Positions 7,967-16,855 of a DNA stretch of 64,000 bases are shown here, one piece after another. Source of the DNA: CAVUFH01 sp963740835 (GTDB taxonomy: Bacteria > Actinomycetota > Acidimicrobiia > IMCC26256 > PALSA-610); NCBI GenBank assembly GCA_963740835.1, contig CAVUFH010000002.1, positions 372,001 to 436,000 of the forward strand, written 5' to 3'. A program made the position numbers and the translations under genes. Position 1 is the stretch's first letter. Every line of letters starts with the position of its first letter. Under the pieces are notes generated by a model. It saw only the letters and a program-made list of their open reading frames with translations, had not been told where the DNA came from and made no database searches.

Positions 7967-8911
7967 GTGGTCGCGCTCGATGCAGAGGTTCGCAAGCCGG
8001 AACGCGGCGAGCGGAAGCGTCCGTTCTTCGAGGTGTTCGTGGTGATCGTTGCCGCGCTCGCGCTCGTCGTCGGCCTGTATGCGTTCGGGAACGCACTGGC
8101 TGACGATGACGACGGCGTCGCCGCGACCGAAAGCGCGGCGCCGCCCGCCGGCGCCGACGCGGGCGCGACCAGTGCGCAGGCCGCGGCGGCCGCGGCGGAC
8201 ACTTCCGCGCACGCGCACGACGAGGCCGGCGCGGCCGTCGACGATCGCGGCTTCGTCGCGCTCGAGAACGGCGAACAGCACGCGCACAGCTTCACCCAGG
8301 CGATCAGTCCCGCGGATCGGGTCGAACTCGCGCGCCAGCTGACCCTCGCGCGCCAGGTCGCGCTGCAGTACCCGACGGTGAAGGACGCCGAAGCGGCGGG
8401 GCTTCATCGCGCCGGCCCGTTTTCGCCGGGGCTCGGCGCGCACTACATCAACTACGCCGGCGGCCTCGGCAACAAAGATGGCGCGATGACCGACGACGCC
8501 ATCCGCAAGCCGCTCGCGTGGATCTATGACGGCACCAAACCCGACTCGCGCGTCGCGGGGCTCTTCTACATGACAGCGAACGCGGATCCGGTCGGCTTCG
8601 CCGGATCGAACGACACGTGGCACGTGCACCGCGACATCTGCATCAAGCCGGCGGCGAACGGGACGGTCGACGCGCCGCTCGGTGCCGACCACGACGCGAC
8701 GAAGGCCCAGTGCGACGCGGTCGGCGGCGACCTCCTGAAGCAGACCCAGTACCTGCTGCACGTGTGGGTGGTCCCGGGCTACGAGAGCCCCGAAGGGGTG
8801 TTCTCGCACCTCAGCTCCGCGGTCACGTGCGACGACGGCAGCTACACGACCATTGCCGACGTCACCAAGGTGGGCGACTCCACGACGATGTGCGCCGACG
8901 GCACCGAGTAA
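7967..8911 (+). CDS. Membrane-anchored extracytoplasmic conserved protein
   Basis: A 314-residue protein from GTG 7967. A basic start (RKPERGERKRPF) precedes one transmembrane segment (EVFVVIVAALALVVGLYAFG, about residues 22-41). A low-complexity Ala/Asp/His linker to about residue 90 leads to a folded domain with many His and Cys residues (NDTWHVHRDICI, LLHVWVVPGYESPEGVFSHL, VTCDDGSYT, TMCADG). The domain should lie outside the membrane. His-rich WHVH and Cys pairs hint at metal binding or disulfides. I recognise the PGYESPEGVFSH pattern as recurring in actinobacterial hypothetical proteins but know no function. Confidence 0.75.
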   Translation: MVALDAEVRKPERGERKRPFFEVFVVIVAALALVVGLYAFGNALADDDDGVAATESAAPPAGADAGATSAQAAAAAADTSAHAHDEAGAAVDDRGFVALENGEQHAHSFTQAISPADRVELARQLTLARQVALQYPTVKDAEAAGLHRAGPFSPGLGAHYINYAGGLGNKDGAMTDDAIRKPLAWIYDGTKPDSRVAGLFYMTANADPVGFAGSNDTWHVHRDICIKPAANGTVDAPLGADHDATKAQCDAVGGDLLKQTQYLLHVWVVPGYESPEGVFSHLSSAVTCDDGSYTTIADVTKVGDSTTMCADGTE

Positions 8912-8944
8912 CGCGTCGAGCGCGCGCGCCGTATCGTCGCAACC

Positions 8945-9646
8945 ATGACGGAGCTGCTGTATCTGCGCGACGCCTATCTCCGCGAGTTCACGGCGACGGT
9001 GATCAACGTGGACGGGGATCGTGTCGTGCTCGACCGGACCGTGTTCTATCCGACCGGCGGCGGCCAGCCCCACGACACCGGTACGCTCGCGGGCGCGACG
9101 GTGACCGACGTGCGCAAGGACGGCGACGACCTGTGGCACACGCTCGACGGTCCGTTGCCTGCCGTCGGCGATGAAGTCATGGGTGTCGTGGACTGGGAAC
9201 GCCGGCACCAGCTCATGCGCACGCACGCGGCGCTGCACGTGCTGTGTGGCGTCATCTGGAACGAGTGGGGCAAGGCCGTGACCGGCGGCAACATGGAGCC
9301 GCTCTCGGCGCGTATGGACTTCGAGTTCGACCCGCTGCCCGAAGCCTTCGCGGCGCGCGTCGAGGACCTGGTGAACGCGGAGATCGCGGCCGATCGCCCG
9401 ATCGAGATCGACTTCCTCCCGCGCGACACCGCGCTCGAAGACGCCGACCTCATCCGGACCAAGGTGAACCTGATCCCGGCTTCGGTCTCCGAGATCCGCG
9501 TCGTCGACATCGTCGGGCTCGACAAGCAGGCCGACGGCGGCACGCACGTACGGTCGACGGGCGAGATCGGCCGCTTCGAGGTCGTGAAGACGGAGAGCAA
9601 GGGCAAGGGCAACAAGCGCCTCCGCGTCCGCGTCCACGACAAGTAG
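8945..9646 (+). CDS. Alanyl-tRNA editing protein (AlaX-like)
   Basis: A 233-residue free-standing homologue of the AlaRS editing domain, which hydrolyses Ser-tRNA(Ala) or Gly-tRNA(Ala). Visible are the N-terminal beta-barrel (VLDRTVFYPTGGGQPHDTG), the zinc motif HxxxH in RTHAALH near residue 93, and the second ligand pair region ADGGTHVRSTGEIG, where the classical Cys of CGGTH is Asp, a form also seen in other AlaX proteins. It ends with a basic GKGNKRLRVRVHDK. It stands alone, followed by a stem-loop. Confidence 0.88.
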   Translation: MTELLYLRDAYLREFTATVINVDGDRVVLDRTVFYPTGGGQPHDTGTLAGATVTDVRKDGDDLWHTLDGPLPAVGDEVMGVVDWERRHQLMRTHAALHVLCGVIWNEWGKAVTGGNMEPLSARMDFEFDPLPEAFAARVEDLVNAEIAADRPIEIDFLPRDTALEDADLIRTKVNLIPASVSEIRVVDIVGLDKQADGGTHVRSTGEIGRFEVVKTESKGKGNKRLRVRVHDK

Positions 9647-9647
9647 A

Positions 9648-9698
9648 GGTTTTGGCGACGATTCACGACCGTGACGGTCGCCGTGTGTCGCCAAAACC
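9648..9698. terminator. Nested inverted repeat between alaX-like gene and next gene
   Basis: GGTTTTGGCGAC at 9648-9659 is perfectly repeated in inverted form, GTCGCCAAAACC, at 9687-9698. The spacer holds a second perfect inverted repeat, CGACCG (9666-9671) and CGGTCG (9675-9680). The structure begins two bases after the alaX-like stop, so it may end that transcript. Its T/A-rich outer arms in GC-rich DNA could instead be an operator for the gene starting at 9718. Confidence 0.55.
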
Positions 9699-9717
9699 GT
9701 TGGTTACGCTCGGACGT

Positions 9718-10302
9718 GTGCCACCGGTGTTGCGTGACTTCCTCGAGTTCCCGGGGGTCGAGGAACAGTCGATGCTGCGATCACGGTTCGGTTTCCTCGC
9801 AGTGCACGGCGGACTGGAGCAGGGGACCGCGGAGATCGCGACCGCGGCGGCCGAGGCCGCGGGTGCGTCGATCTACGCGGTCGTGCAGCCGGAGGCCCTG
9901 AAATGGCACATCTCGTCGCTGCAGTACGACCCCGTGCACTCGGGTGACCTGGCCGCGTTCCTCGAGCACGTCGACCTCGCGGTTTCCGTACACGGTTACG
10001 GCGGCCTGCGCGGCTCGGACGACCGGTGGGTCACCGCGCTCGTCGGCGGTGCGAACCGGGCGCTCGCCGTTGCACTCGCGCAGGTGCTGCGCGCCGCGCT
10101 CCCGCAATACCGATTCGTCGACGACCTCGATGTCATGCCGCCGGAGCTGCGCGGTGTACATCCCGCGAATCCGGTGAACCGGCCGCGCCACGGCGGTGTG
10201 CAGATCGAGCTACCGCCTCGCATCCGGCGCGAGCCGGATGTGCCGCACCTGATCGCGGCGCTGGCCCGCTTCGCGCGGTCAGCCGTTGAGGAGCGGCAAT
10301 AG
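9718..10302 (+). CDS. Poly-gamma-glutamate hydrolase family protein
   Basis: A 194-residue protein with LAVHGGLEQGTAEIA near residue 25, SVHGYGG in the middle and RGVHPANPVNRPRHGGVQIELP near the end. These match the poly-gamma-glutamate hydrolase (DUF867) family, zinc peptidases in which His and Glu of the HGG-x-E motif and a later His bind metal. The phage members depolymerise poly-gamma-glutamate; chromosomal ones may remodel wall or capsule peptides. GTG 9718 fits the family start. No signal peptide is seen, so it is predicted cytoplasmic. It overlaps the convergent phosphatase by 24 bp. Confidence 0.8.
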   Translation: MPPVLRDFLEFPGVEEQSMLRSRFGFLAVHGGLEQGTAEIATAAAEAAGASIYAVVQPEALKWHISSLQYDPVHSGDLAAFLEHVDLAVSVHGYGGLRGSDDRWVTALVGGANRALAVALAQVLRAALPQYRFVDDLDVMPPELRGVHPANPVNRPRHGGVQIELPPRIRREPDVPHLIAALARFARSAVEERQ

Positions 10303-10962
10303 GTGTGACACGTCGTTGTACCGGCGCAGCACGATGCGCTCGGGACCGGCGACGACCTCGCTGATCGACGCGTTGTCGGCACCCGAGAAGGCGAAGCGGC
10401 GGGAGCCGGTGACACGGTGCAACAACTGACCGATGACGCCGCCATGCGCGACGGCCACGACGCGCCGATCGACATTCTCGGTGACGATGCGTTGAAAGCC
10501 GCGCCATACCCGTTCGTCGAACGCGTCCTGGGGTTCGCCGCCCGGGATAACGTCCCACCGCTCCTGCTCCCAGATCTGCCGGAACACCGGGTCGCCGGCC
10601 GCGGCGCGCACGCGGAACTCACCGCCTTCCCAGTCGCCGAGGAACACCTCGCGCAGGTCGGGTTCTTCGATCGGCTCGAGCCCGGTGCGCCGGGCGAGGG
10701 GGGCTGCGGTCTCGTGCGTGCGGCGCAATGAGGTCACGTAGATCGCGTCGACGCGTTGGGCGCGGAGTCGCTCGCCGAGCAACTCGGCTTGTTCGACACC
10801 GACCGGATCGAGCGGCGGATCACCATGCCCGTCACGCAGCGGGAAGGGTGCACCGGGCACGGCCGGTGCCGACTCACCGTGGCGGACGAGGAGCACGGTG
10901 GTCGCGCCCGGCGGTGCGACGAAACGGTGCTGACGGAACCCTTCGGGCGGAGTCTCGGTCAC
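10279..10962 (-). CDS. Histidine phosphatase family protein
   Basis: A 227-residue phosphoglycerate-mutase-like phosphatase. The phospho-accepting His is in LLVRHGES near residue 30, YVTSLRRTHETAAPLAR carries the second Arg, and VVAVAHGGVIG near the end supplies the second catalytic His. The lack of gpm-type motifs (compare 50909-51670) suggests a phosphatase rather than a mutase. The substrate is unknown. Confidence 0.88.
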   Translation of the reverse strand: MTETPPEGFRQHRFVAPPGATTVLLVRHGESAPAVPGAPFPLRDGHGDPPLDPVGVEQAELLGERLRAQRVDAIYVTSLRRTHETAAPLARRTGLEPIEEPDLREVFLGDWEGGEFRVRAAAGDPVFRQIWEQERWDVIPGGEPQDAFDERVWRGFQRIVTENVDRRVVAVAHGGVIGQLLHRVTGSRRFAFSGADNASISEVVAGPERIVLRRYNDVSHLLPLLNG

Positions 10963-10995
10963 CCGTCGACATTAGGCCGTCGATAGGGTCGCCCC

Positions 10996-11730
10996 GTGCA
11001 GGAAGTCGAGTTCGTCGCGCGGCCCGAACGCGGGCGCGTGGTCACCATCGTCCGTCACGTGGGCTTGGGTGACGTGCGGCCGGACACGACGCTGCGGCTG
11101 GACGGGATCGCGCGCTACTTGCAGGATGTCGCCGACCGCGATGCCGCGAGCGCGGCCGTCGACGGCGCGGGCGTGTGGGTGTTGCGGCGCCTCGCGATGC
11201 GCATCGAACGCACGCCGCGGTTCCGGGCCGACCTCACTTTGGCGACGTGGTGCAGCGGTGTCGGCGCCCGGTGGGCGGAACGCCGCACCGACGTGATGGC
11301 GGATGGCTCGCGTTGCGTCGCCGCGGCCGGACTGTGGGTGCACGTGAACGCTTCCACTGGTGCCCCCGCGCCGCTGCCCGCGGGTTTCGACGATCTGTGG
11401 GGCGTCACCGCGAACGGTCGCCGCGTGCGCGCCGGCCTCCAGCACAAGTCACTGCCCGCCGCGGGCATCGACACGTCGTGGCTGCTGCGAGTGTCGGACC
11501 TCGACGTGCTCGGTCACGTGAACAACGCCGTGTACTGGGTGCCCGTCGAGGAGGAGCTCGCGCGCCGCGGATCGCCGCGCGTCACCCGCGCCGAGATGGA
11601 GTTCCGCGACGGCCTCGACCTGGGCGACGATGTCACCGTCCGCACGGTGCACACGGACGACGGGTTCGCGTCCTGGTTCCGTGTCGGCGACGACGTGCGC
11701 GCCTCTGCGCTCGTAGCATGCGCGCCATGA
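10996..11730 (+). CDS. Acyl-ACP thioesterase family protein
   Basis: A 244-residue double hot-dog protein starting at GTG 10996. It has the FatA/FatB-type pattern: an N-terminal hot-dog (ITIVRHVGLGDVRPD-like beta start, WVLRRLAMRIERTPRF, ATWCSGVGARWAERR) and a second with DLDVLGHVNNAVYWVPVEEEL, where Asn and His of GHVNNAVYW are the catalytic residues. It would release free fatty acids from acyl carrier protein or hydrolyse acyl-CoA. The ATGA overlap with the next gene suggests co-translation with the DUF480-aldehyde dehydrogenase fusion, so a fatty aldehyde/acid theme is possible. Confidence 0.82.
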   Translation: MQEVEFVARPERGRVVTIVRHVGLGDVRPDTTLRLDGIARYLQDVADRDAASAAVDGAGVWVLRRLAMRIERTPRFRADLTLATWCSGVGARWAERRTDVMADGSRCVAAAGLWVHVNASTGAPAPLPAGFDDLWGVTANGRRVRAGLQHKSLPAAGIDTSWLLRVSDLDVLGHVNNAVYWVPVEEELARRGSPRVTRAEMEFRDGLDLGDDVTVRTVHTDDGFASWFRVGDDVRASALVACAP

Positions 11731-13721
11731 GCGCAGTGACTCTCACCGCGGAGCAAGCACGTGTCCTCGGCTGCCTCATGGAGAAGTCGGTTACCACCCC
11801 CGACGGCTACCCGCTCTCGCTGAACAGCGTGGTGACCGCGTGCAACCAGACCACCAATCGGGATCCGATCGTCAGCTATTCGGACGAGGTCGTGGACCGC
11901 ACGCTCGAGCAGCTGCGGGGAAAGGGCCTGAGCCGGCGAGTCATGGCGACCGGCCAGCGTGTCGTCAAGCATCGCCACGTCGCCGAGGAAGGACTCGGCA
12001 TCAACGCCGGGGAGTTCGCGGTGCTCGGCGTGCTACTGCTGCGCGGCGCGCAGACGCCGGGCGAGCTGAAGCTCCGTAGCGAGCGCTGGCACCGGTTCCG
12101 GTCACTCGAAGACGTACAAGAGGTGCTCGACCGGCTGGCCGCGCGTGAGCTGACGAAGCAGCTGCCGCGCCGGCCCGGCCAGAAAGAGTCGCGGTGGGCG
12201 CAGCTGTTGACCGGCGACGAGGCGTTCGACGCGCCGCCGCCGGCGCCCGCGCCGCCCGCGCCGCCCGTGCCGGCCGGCGCTACCGGGCTGAGAGGAGTGG
12301 CGGTCGACGTGCCGCCGCCCGAGCCGTTGCCGGAGCGGGCGCCGCCGACACCGCATTCGCTCGAGATCCAGGATCCCGCGACCGGCACGACCGTGCGCTC
12401 GGTCGCGATCACGGAGCCGGGCGAGATCGCGCAGAAGGTCGCGCGTGCTCGGGACGCGCTGCCGGCATGGGCCGCGCGCGACTACGACGCGCGCGCCGGG
12501 GTGTTGCGCGAGTTCCGGGGCCTGCTCGACGCCGAAGCGGAGGAGTGCGCGCAGCTGACGACGCAAGAGATGGGCAAGCCGATCCGGCAGTCGCGGGCCG
12601 AGATCGCGGCGGTGCTCGAACGCATCGACTGGAACGTCGCACACGTGGGCGACGTGATCGCGCCGCGATCGGTGACGCCGGGCAATCCCGCGGAGCGGGT
12701 GACGTTCGAGCCCGTCGGGGTGGTTGCGCACATCAGCGCGTGGAACTATCCGTACTTCGTCGGCCTGAATACAATCGTTCCCGCGCTGCTCGCGGGCAAC
12801 GCGGTGCTCTACAAGCCGTCGGAGCACGCGACGCTCACCGGGCTGCGGCTGGTCGACCTGTTCCATCGGGCGGGCGTCCCGGTCGACGTCGTGCACGCGG
12901 TCGTCGGTGCCGGGCCGACTGGCGCGGCATTGGTGGAGAGCGACATCGACATGGTGTGCTTCACGGGCTCTCACGCCACCGGTCAGCGGGTCGCGCGCGC
13001 GGCCGCCGACAAGTTGATCCGTTTGCAGCTGGAGCTGGGAGGGAAAGACGCCGCGTACGTATGCGACGACGTCGACATCGAAGGCGTCGCGATCGACGTG
13101 GCCGAAGGCGCGTTCTACAACGCCGGGCAGTCCTGCAGTGCCACCGAGCGGGTGTACGTGCACCGCGACATCTGGGATCGCTTCGTCGACGTGTTCACTG
13201 AGGTGGTGCAGGGTTACGCGATCGGCGTGCCCACCGACGACACCACCGAGCTCGGCCCGCTCGCACGCAGCGCGCAGCTCGACACCCTCACCGCGCAGAT
13301 CGCGGATGCCGAGCAGCGCGGCGCGCGCGTGCTCGTAGGCGGCCACCGCATCGACCGACCTGGCAACTGGTTCGAGCCGACGGTCGTCGCCGACCTGGAC
13401 GACACAATGGCGCTGATGCGAGACGAGTCGTTCGGGCCGGTGATCGGCTTGGTCCCCGTCGCGAACGACGACGAAGCGATCGCGCGCATGGACGACACCG
13501 AGTTCGGACTCGGCGCTTCTGTCTTCACCCGCGATCAAGCGCGCGCGGAGCGGATCCTCGGCCGGCTCGACGTCGGCAACGCGTACTGGAACACGGCCGA
13601 CCGTTCGTGCGTGCGGTTGCCGTGGGCGGGGCGCCGCCACTCCGGGCTCGGCGTGTCGATGTCGGAGTCAGGCGTGCGGAGCTTCGTGCGGGAGAAGTCC
13701 TGGCATTTGTTCGCGCCTTAG
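11727..13721 (+). CDS. DUF480 (YceH) winged-helix domain fused to aldehyde dehydrogenase
   Basis: One continuous 664-residue frame with two unrelated parts. Residues 1 to about 165 are a full YceH/DUF480 protein, a tandem winged helix (TAEQARVLGCLMEKSVTTP, SLNSVVTACNQTTNRDP, LGVLLLRGAQTPGELKLRS). Residues 168-213 are a Pro/Ala linker. From about 214 to the end is a complete NAD(P)-dependent aldehyde dehydrogenase: AHISAWNYPYFVG, KPSEHATLTG, FTGSHATGQ, catalytic Glu in LELGGKD near 436, catalytic Cys in AGQSCSATERV near 470, and ESFGPVIG. I see no stop or frame break at the junction. The first domain's molecular role is unknown; DNA or partner binding is inferred from its fold. Confidence 0.9.
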   Translation: MSAVTLTAEQARVLGCLMEKSVTTPDGYPLSLNSVVTACNQTTNRDPIVSYSDEVVDRTLEQLRGKGLSRRVMATGQRVVKHRHVAEEGLGINAGEFAVLGVLLLRGAQTPGELKLRSERWHRFRSLEDVQEVLDRLAARELTKQLPRRPGQKESRWAQLLTGDEAFDAPPPAPAPPAPPVPAGATGLRGVAVDVPPPEPLPERAPPTPHSLEIQDPATGTTVRSVAITEPGEIAQKVARARDALPAWAARDYDARAGVLREFRGLLDAEAEECAQLTTQEMGKPIRQSRAEIAAVLERIDWNVAHVGDVIAPRSVTPGNPAERVTFEPVGVVAHISAWNYPYFVGLNTIVPALLAGNAVLYKPSEHATLTGLRLVDLFHRAGVPVDVVHAVVGAGPTGAALVESDIDMVCFTGSHATGQRVARAAADKLIRLQLELGGKDAAYVCDDVDIEGVAIDVAEGAFYNAGQSCSATERVYVHRDIWDRFVDVFTEVVQGYAIGVPTDDTTELGPLARSAQLDTLTAQIADAEQRGARVLVGGHRIDRPGNWFEPTVVADLDDTMALMRDESFGPVIGLVPVANDDEAIARMDDTEFGLGASVFTRDQARAERILGRLDVGNAYWNTADRSCVRLPWAGRRHSGLGVSMSESGVRSFVREKSWHLFAP

Positions 13722-15214
13722 CGGCGGAACTCGCCCCAAGCGTTGCGATCCTCGCCCATCGGGTCGTCAACGATCTCGGGCGTGAGGTCGAACCGCATCG
13801 TCGCCCGTCGGTCCGTGTCGTACGCGGGCCACGTGGGGACACCGGGATGGCTCGGATCACCGGTGTGCGCGAACGCGATCCACGCCCCGTGCATCGCGTC
13901 GGCGAGCTGTTGACGCTCCGGCGCGCCGCCGGTGAAGAGTTCTGTGCCCTGGTCGAGGTTGTCGAACACGAAGGGGATCTCGAGCGCGTGCGTGCAGCGC
14001 AGTGCGCCGCCGAAGACCGGGGTCTCCCACGTGAACAGGTACATCCACACCGGCGCGTGCGTGTGTTGCGCCTCGGCGAGACGGATCGCGGGGATGCGGA
14101 ACACCGCGTCGGTGCCGACGTCCGTCCACAGCTCCACACCCGACACGCCGGGTCGGCGCGACGCGTAGTCGGCGACGATCTCGGGTGACTGGCCGCCGTA
14201 CCAGGGCTCGAGGAGGAGCGCGACACCGTCCACGGTGATGCCATGCAACTGCGGGTCCAACATGTTGAACAGGGTGACCTCGTGCAAGTTCGTACCGACG
14301 AGCACGCGCACACCGTCGGCGCTGCCGGCGTCGATGGCATCGAGCGGTGGTCGGGGCAACGACGTTCCGTCGACGACGGGCTGGAACGACAACCCGCCGC
14401 TGCTCGGCGACGCGGTGCCGACGCTCGTACCCGCCTCGATGATCTGTTCCATCGACAACGCGCGCATTGCACGGACGTCACCCGGTGCGACACCCAACTG
14501 CGCGACGAGCCGCGCCGCGATCCCGGCCGCGCCCTCGCGCGTCGCCCACCACGACGACGCGCCGCTCTGTGCGATCGCTTTCTGGAAGAGACCCCGTGCG
14601 GCGGGAATGCCCAACAGCGTCCCGACCGAGCCTCCGCCGGCCGACTCGCCGAACACGGTGACGTTCCCGGGATCGCCGCCGAACGCGGCGATGGAGTCCT
14701 TGACCCACACGAGCGCGGCGATCTGGTCGAGGATGCCGGCGTTCCCGGATCCCTCGAATTCCGGGCCGAAGGCGTCGGCGAGGTGCAGAAACCCGAACGC
14801 GCCGAGGCGGTAGTTGATCGTGACGACGACGACCCCACCGTCGCGGGCGAACCGGGTGCCGTCGTACCAGGGCGTATCGCCCGATCCGAACACGAACGCG
14901 CCACCGTGGATCCATACCATCACCGGCCGCTTGGCGTCGTCGCACGCGGGCGTCCACACGTTGAGGTACAGGCTGTCTTCGCTGACCGCGGGCTGTTGGC
15001 CGCCGAACATCATGTTCATCGCGAACGCGCCCTGCGCCGATTGCGCCGAGAAGTTCGACGCGTCGCGAACGCCGTCCCAATTTGCTTCACGCACAGGCGG
15101 CAACCAGCGTCGGTCGCCGACGGGTGGCACCGCGTACGGGATGCCTTTGAACACCTGGACGCCGTTGCTCTCGACGCCTTCGACCTTGCCGCTTCGCGTG
15201 TCCGCAATCGTCAT
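13718..15214 (-). CDS. Carboxylesterase type B family
   Basis: A 498-residue alpha/beta-hydrolase. Motifs: GKVEGVESNGVQVFKGIPYA at the N-terminus, EDSLYLNVW, oxyanion loop WIHGGAFVFGSG, nucleophile elbow VFGESAGGGSVG (Ser near residue 190), later acid in GTNLHE and His in the C-terminal third. No signal peptide, so probably cytoplasmic. It hydrolyses carboxylic esters; the natural substrate is unknown. Its stop overlaps the end of the aldehyde dehydrogenase fusion by four bases, convergent. The frame extends upstream to 15517, but ATG 15214 gives the family start and avoids the next gene. Confidence 0.92.
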   Translation of the reverse strand: MTIADTRSGKVEGVESNGVQVFKGIPYAVPPVGDRRWLPPVREANWDGVRDASNFSAQSAQGAFAMNMMFGGQQPAVSEDSLYLNVWTPACDDAKRPVMVWIHGGAFVFGSGDTPWYDGTRFARDGGVVVVTINYRLGAFGFLHLADAFGPEFEGSGNAGILDQIAALVWVKDSIAAFGGDPGNVTVFGESAGGGSVGTLLGIPAARGLFQKAIAQSGASSWWATREGAAGIAARLVAQLGVAPGDVRAMRALSMEQIIEAGTSVGTASPSSGGLSFQPVVDGTSLPRPPLDAIDAGSADGVRVLVGTNLHEVTLFNMLDPQLHGITVDGVALLLEPWYGGQSPEIVADYASRRPGVSGVELWTDVGTDAVFRIPAIRLAEAQHTHAPVWMYLFTWETPVFGGALRCTHALEIPFVFDNLDQGTELFTGGAPERQQLADAMHGAWIAFAHTGDPSHPGVPTWPAYDTDRRATMRFDLTPEIVDDPMGEDRNAWGEFRR

Positions 15215-15224
15215 GGACGAGACG

Positions 15225-16007
15225 TTACGGGGTCTGGCCCGCCTCGAGAAAGGCGCCCAGCGCCGAGGCGTTGGCCGCGGCACCGACCATGAAGGAGAAC
15301 GTGGCGTCCTCGCGGGCGCGCGCGGCCCGGACCGCGTCGATGCGGGACGCGACGATGAGCTTCTTGCTCTCGACCAGCGCGACGAGTGGGTGCGCAGCAA
15401 TGCGCCGCGCGATCGCCATGGTCTCCTCGACGATCTGGGCGGCGGGGACGACACGCAACGCAAGGTCGGCGGCGACCGCCTCCTCGGCCGAGATCCAGTC
15501 GCCCGTGTACAGCGCAAGAGACGCGCGCTGGTTGCCCATCACCACCGGCATGAGGTAGCTGCCCGCGGCTTCGGGCACGACGCCGAGCGGCACGAAGGGT
15601 GCGCGGAGCCTGGCGGTGTCGGCGATGAGCGCGAGGTCGCAGTGGAGCAGGACGGTCATGCCGATGCCGACGCCGAGACCGTTCACCGCCGCGAGCATCG
15701 GCTTCTCGTACGCGGCCGCGGTGTCGATGAACTGGCGGAAGCCGTGACCGACCGCCGCGCTGTTGTCGGTCGAGGTACTGAGCGATGCCATCTCCGCAAG
15801 GTCTTGACCGGCGGAGAACGCGCGCCCGTTCCCGGTGAGCACGACGCACTTGATGTCGTCACACGCGAGTGCGTCTTCGAGCGCACCGCCCGCGGCCGAG
15901 TACAGCGCGCTGTCGAACGCGTTCAGCTTCTCGGGGCGGTTGAACGTGATGAGCCGGACACCGTCGGCGTCGTCGACAAGGAGGTTCGGGGCGAGGAGGT
16001 TGGTCAT
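15225..16007 (-). CDS. Enoyl-CoA hydratase/isomerase family protein
   Basis: A 260-residue crotonase-fold protein: VRLITFNRPEKLNAFDSAL, the oxyanion-hole segment RAFSAGQDLAEM, and the second half AVNGLGVGIGMTVLLHCDLA. Crotonase-type hydratases usually have Glu at two sites; the first site region reads NGLGVGIGMTV and the second VPLGVVPEAAGSYL, so one acid is retained. It could be a hydratase or isomerase of beta-oxidation. It is 19 bp downstream of the PhyH gene and 10 bp upstream of the esterase, all on the minus strand, so the three are likely one transcript. Confidence 0.92.
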   Translation of the reverse strand: MTNLLAPNLLVDDADGVRLITFNRPEKLNAFDSALYSAAGGALEDALACDDIKCVVLTGNGRAFSAGQDLAEMASLSTSTDNSAAVGHGFRQFIDTAAAYEKPMLAAVNGLGVGIGMTVLLHCDLALIADTARLRAPFVPLGVVPEAAGSYLMPVVMGNQRASLALYTGDWISAEEAVAADLALRVVPAAQIVEETMAIARRIAAHPLVALVESKKLIVASRIDAVRAARAREDATFSFMVGAAANASALGAFLEAGQTP

Positions 16008-16026
16008 GCAGGTCGGATCATCGCGG

Positions 16027-16830
16027 TCAGATGTCGTCCCAGACCATTCCGCTCCGTTCGGGCGCGTTGACGAGAAGCAACTCCTCGGGGCTGTGCTTGT
16101 TGATGTGCCCGATGAGCATGTTGTAGACGCCGTAGCCGACGAGCTGACGCAACCGCGGCTCGAAGCCGTCGACAGTGGCGCGGTCGAGACCGAGCTGCTG
16201 GTTCTCCTGCTGGCGGATGTAGCCCGCGCAGTAGTTCATCGCGACGCCGGTGCGCCGCGTGTCCGTCGCGTTCGCGCCACCACCGTGCCACAGGCTCCCG
16301 TGCCAGATCAGCACCGATCCCTTCGGCATTTCCGCCGCGATCGAGTCGTACGGTTTGCCGTAGTCGGGCGAGTGGTCCCAGAGGTGGGAACCGGGCACGA
16401 GTCGGGTGGCGCCGTTCGCCTCGGTGAAGTCGGTCAGGGCCCACATCGAGTTGCACACGGTCGGCGGGTGCGGCTTCGGCAAGGGGATCAACTGGTCGTC
16501 GGCATGGATGGGCTGCGCGATCTCGCCCGGAAGGATCGCGATCGATGAGAGCGACGAGATCAGGCAACCCGGGTCGAGTACGCCGTCGACGATCGGGAGC
16601 ACGTGTTCGTGCACGGGGATCCGCTCGTAGAGCGCGCCGAACGCGAGCAGGTTGTAGACGCGCAGGGTGCGATGACCTTCGAACGAGTTCGGTGAGGGCT
16701 GGACGTGGAAGTACTGCTCGAGCCGTTCCAGGTCCTCGTTCAGCGCGTCGACCAGATCTGGCTCGATCGCGTCTTCGACGATCGTGTAGCCCTGCTCGGC
16801 GACCTCTTTGACATGGAGAGGGACGTCCAT
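16027..16830 (-). CDS. Phytanoyl-CoA dioxygenase (PhyH) family protein
   Basis: A 267-residue Fe(II)/2-oxoglutarate oxygenase. The metal ligands are His and Asp of QPIHADDQ and the distal His in the SLWHGGGANATD region, with the 2-oxoglutarate-binding Arg soon after (DTRRTGVAMN). Start choice: ATG 16830 (MDVPLHVKEVAEQGY) begins at the fold; ATG 16857 is also in frame, but its CATG would overlap the start of the divergent carbonic anhydrase gene. It hydroxylates an unknown, perhaps lipid, substrate, in line with the hydratase and esterase after it. Confidence 0.85.
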   Translation of the reverse strand: MDVPLHVKEVAEQGYTIVEDAIEPDLVDALNEDLERLEQYFHVQPSPNSFEGHRTLRVYNLLAFGALYERIPVHEHVLPIVDGVLDPGCLISSLSSIAILPGEIAQPIHADDQLIPLPKPHPPTVCNSMWALTDFTEANGATRLVPGSHLWDHSPDYGKPYDSIAAEMPKGSVLIWHGSLWHGGGANATDTRRTGVAMNYCAGYIRQQENQQLGLDRATVDGFEPRLRQLVGYGVYNMLIGHINKHSPEELLLVNAPERSGMVWDDI

Positions 16831-16855
16831 CGAGAAGAGGTTACTGTCGGCACCC

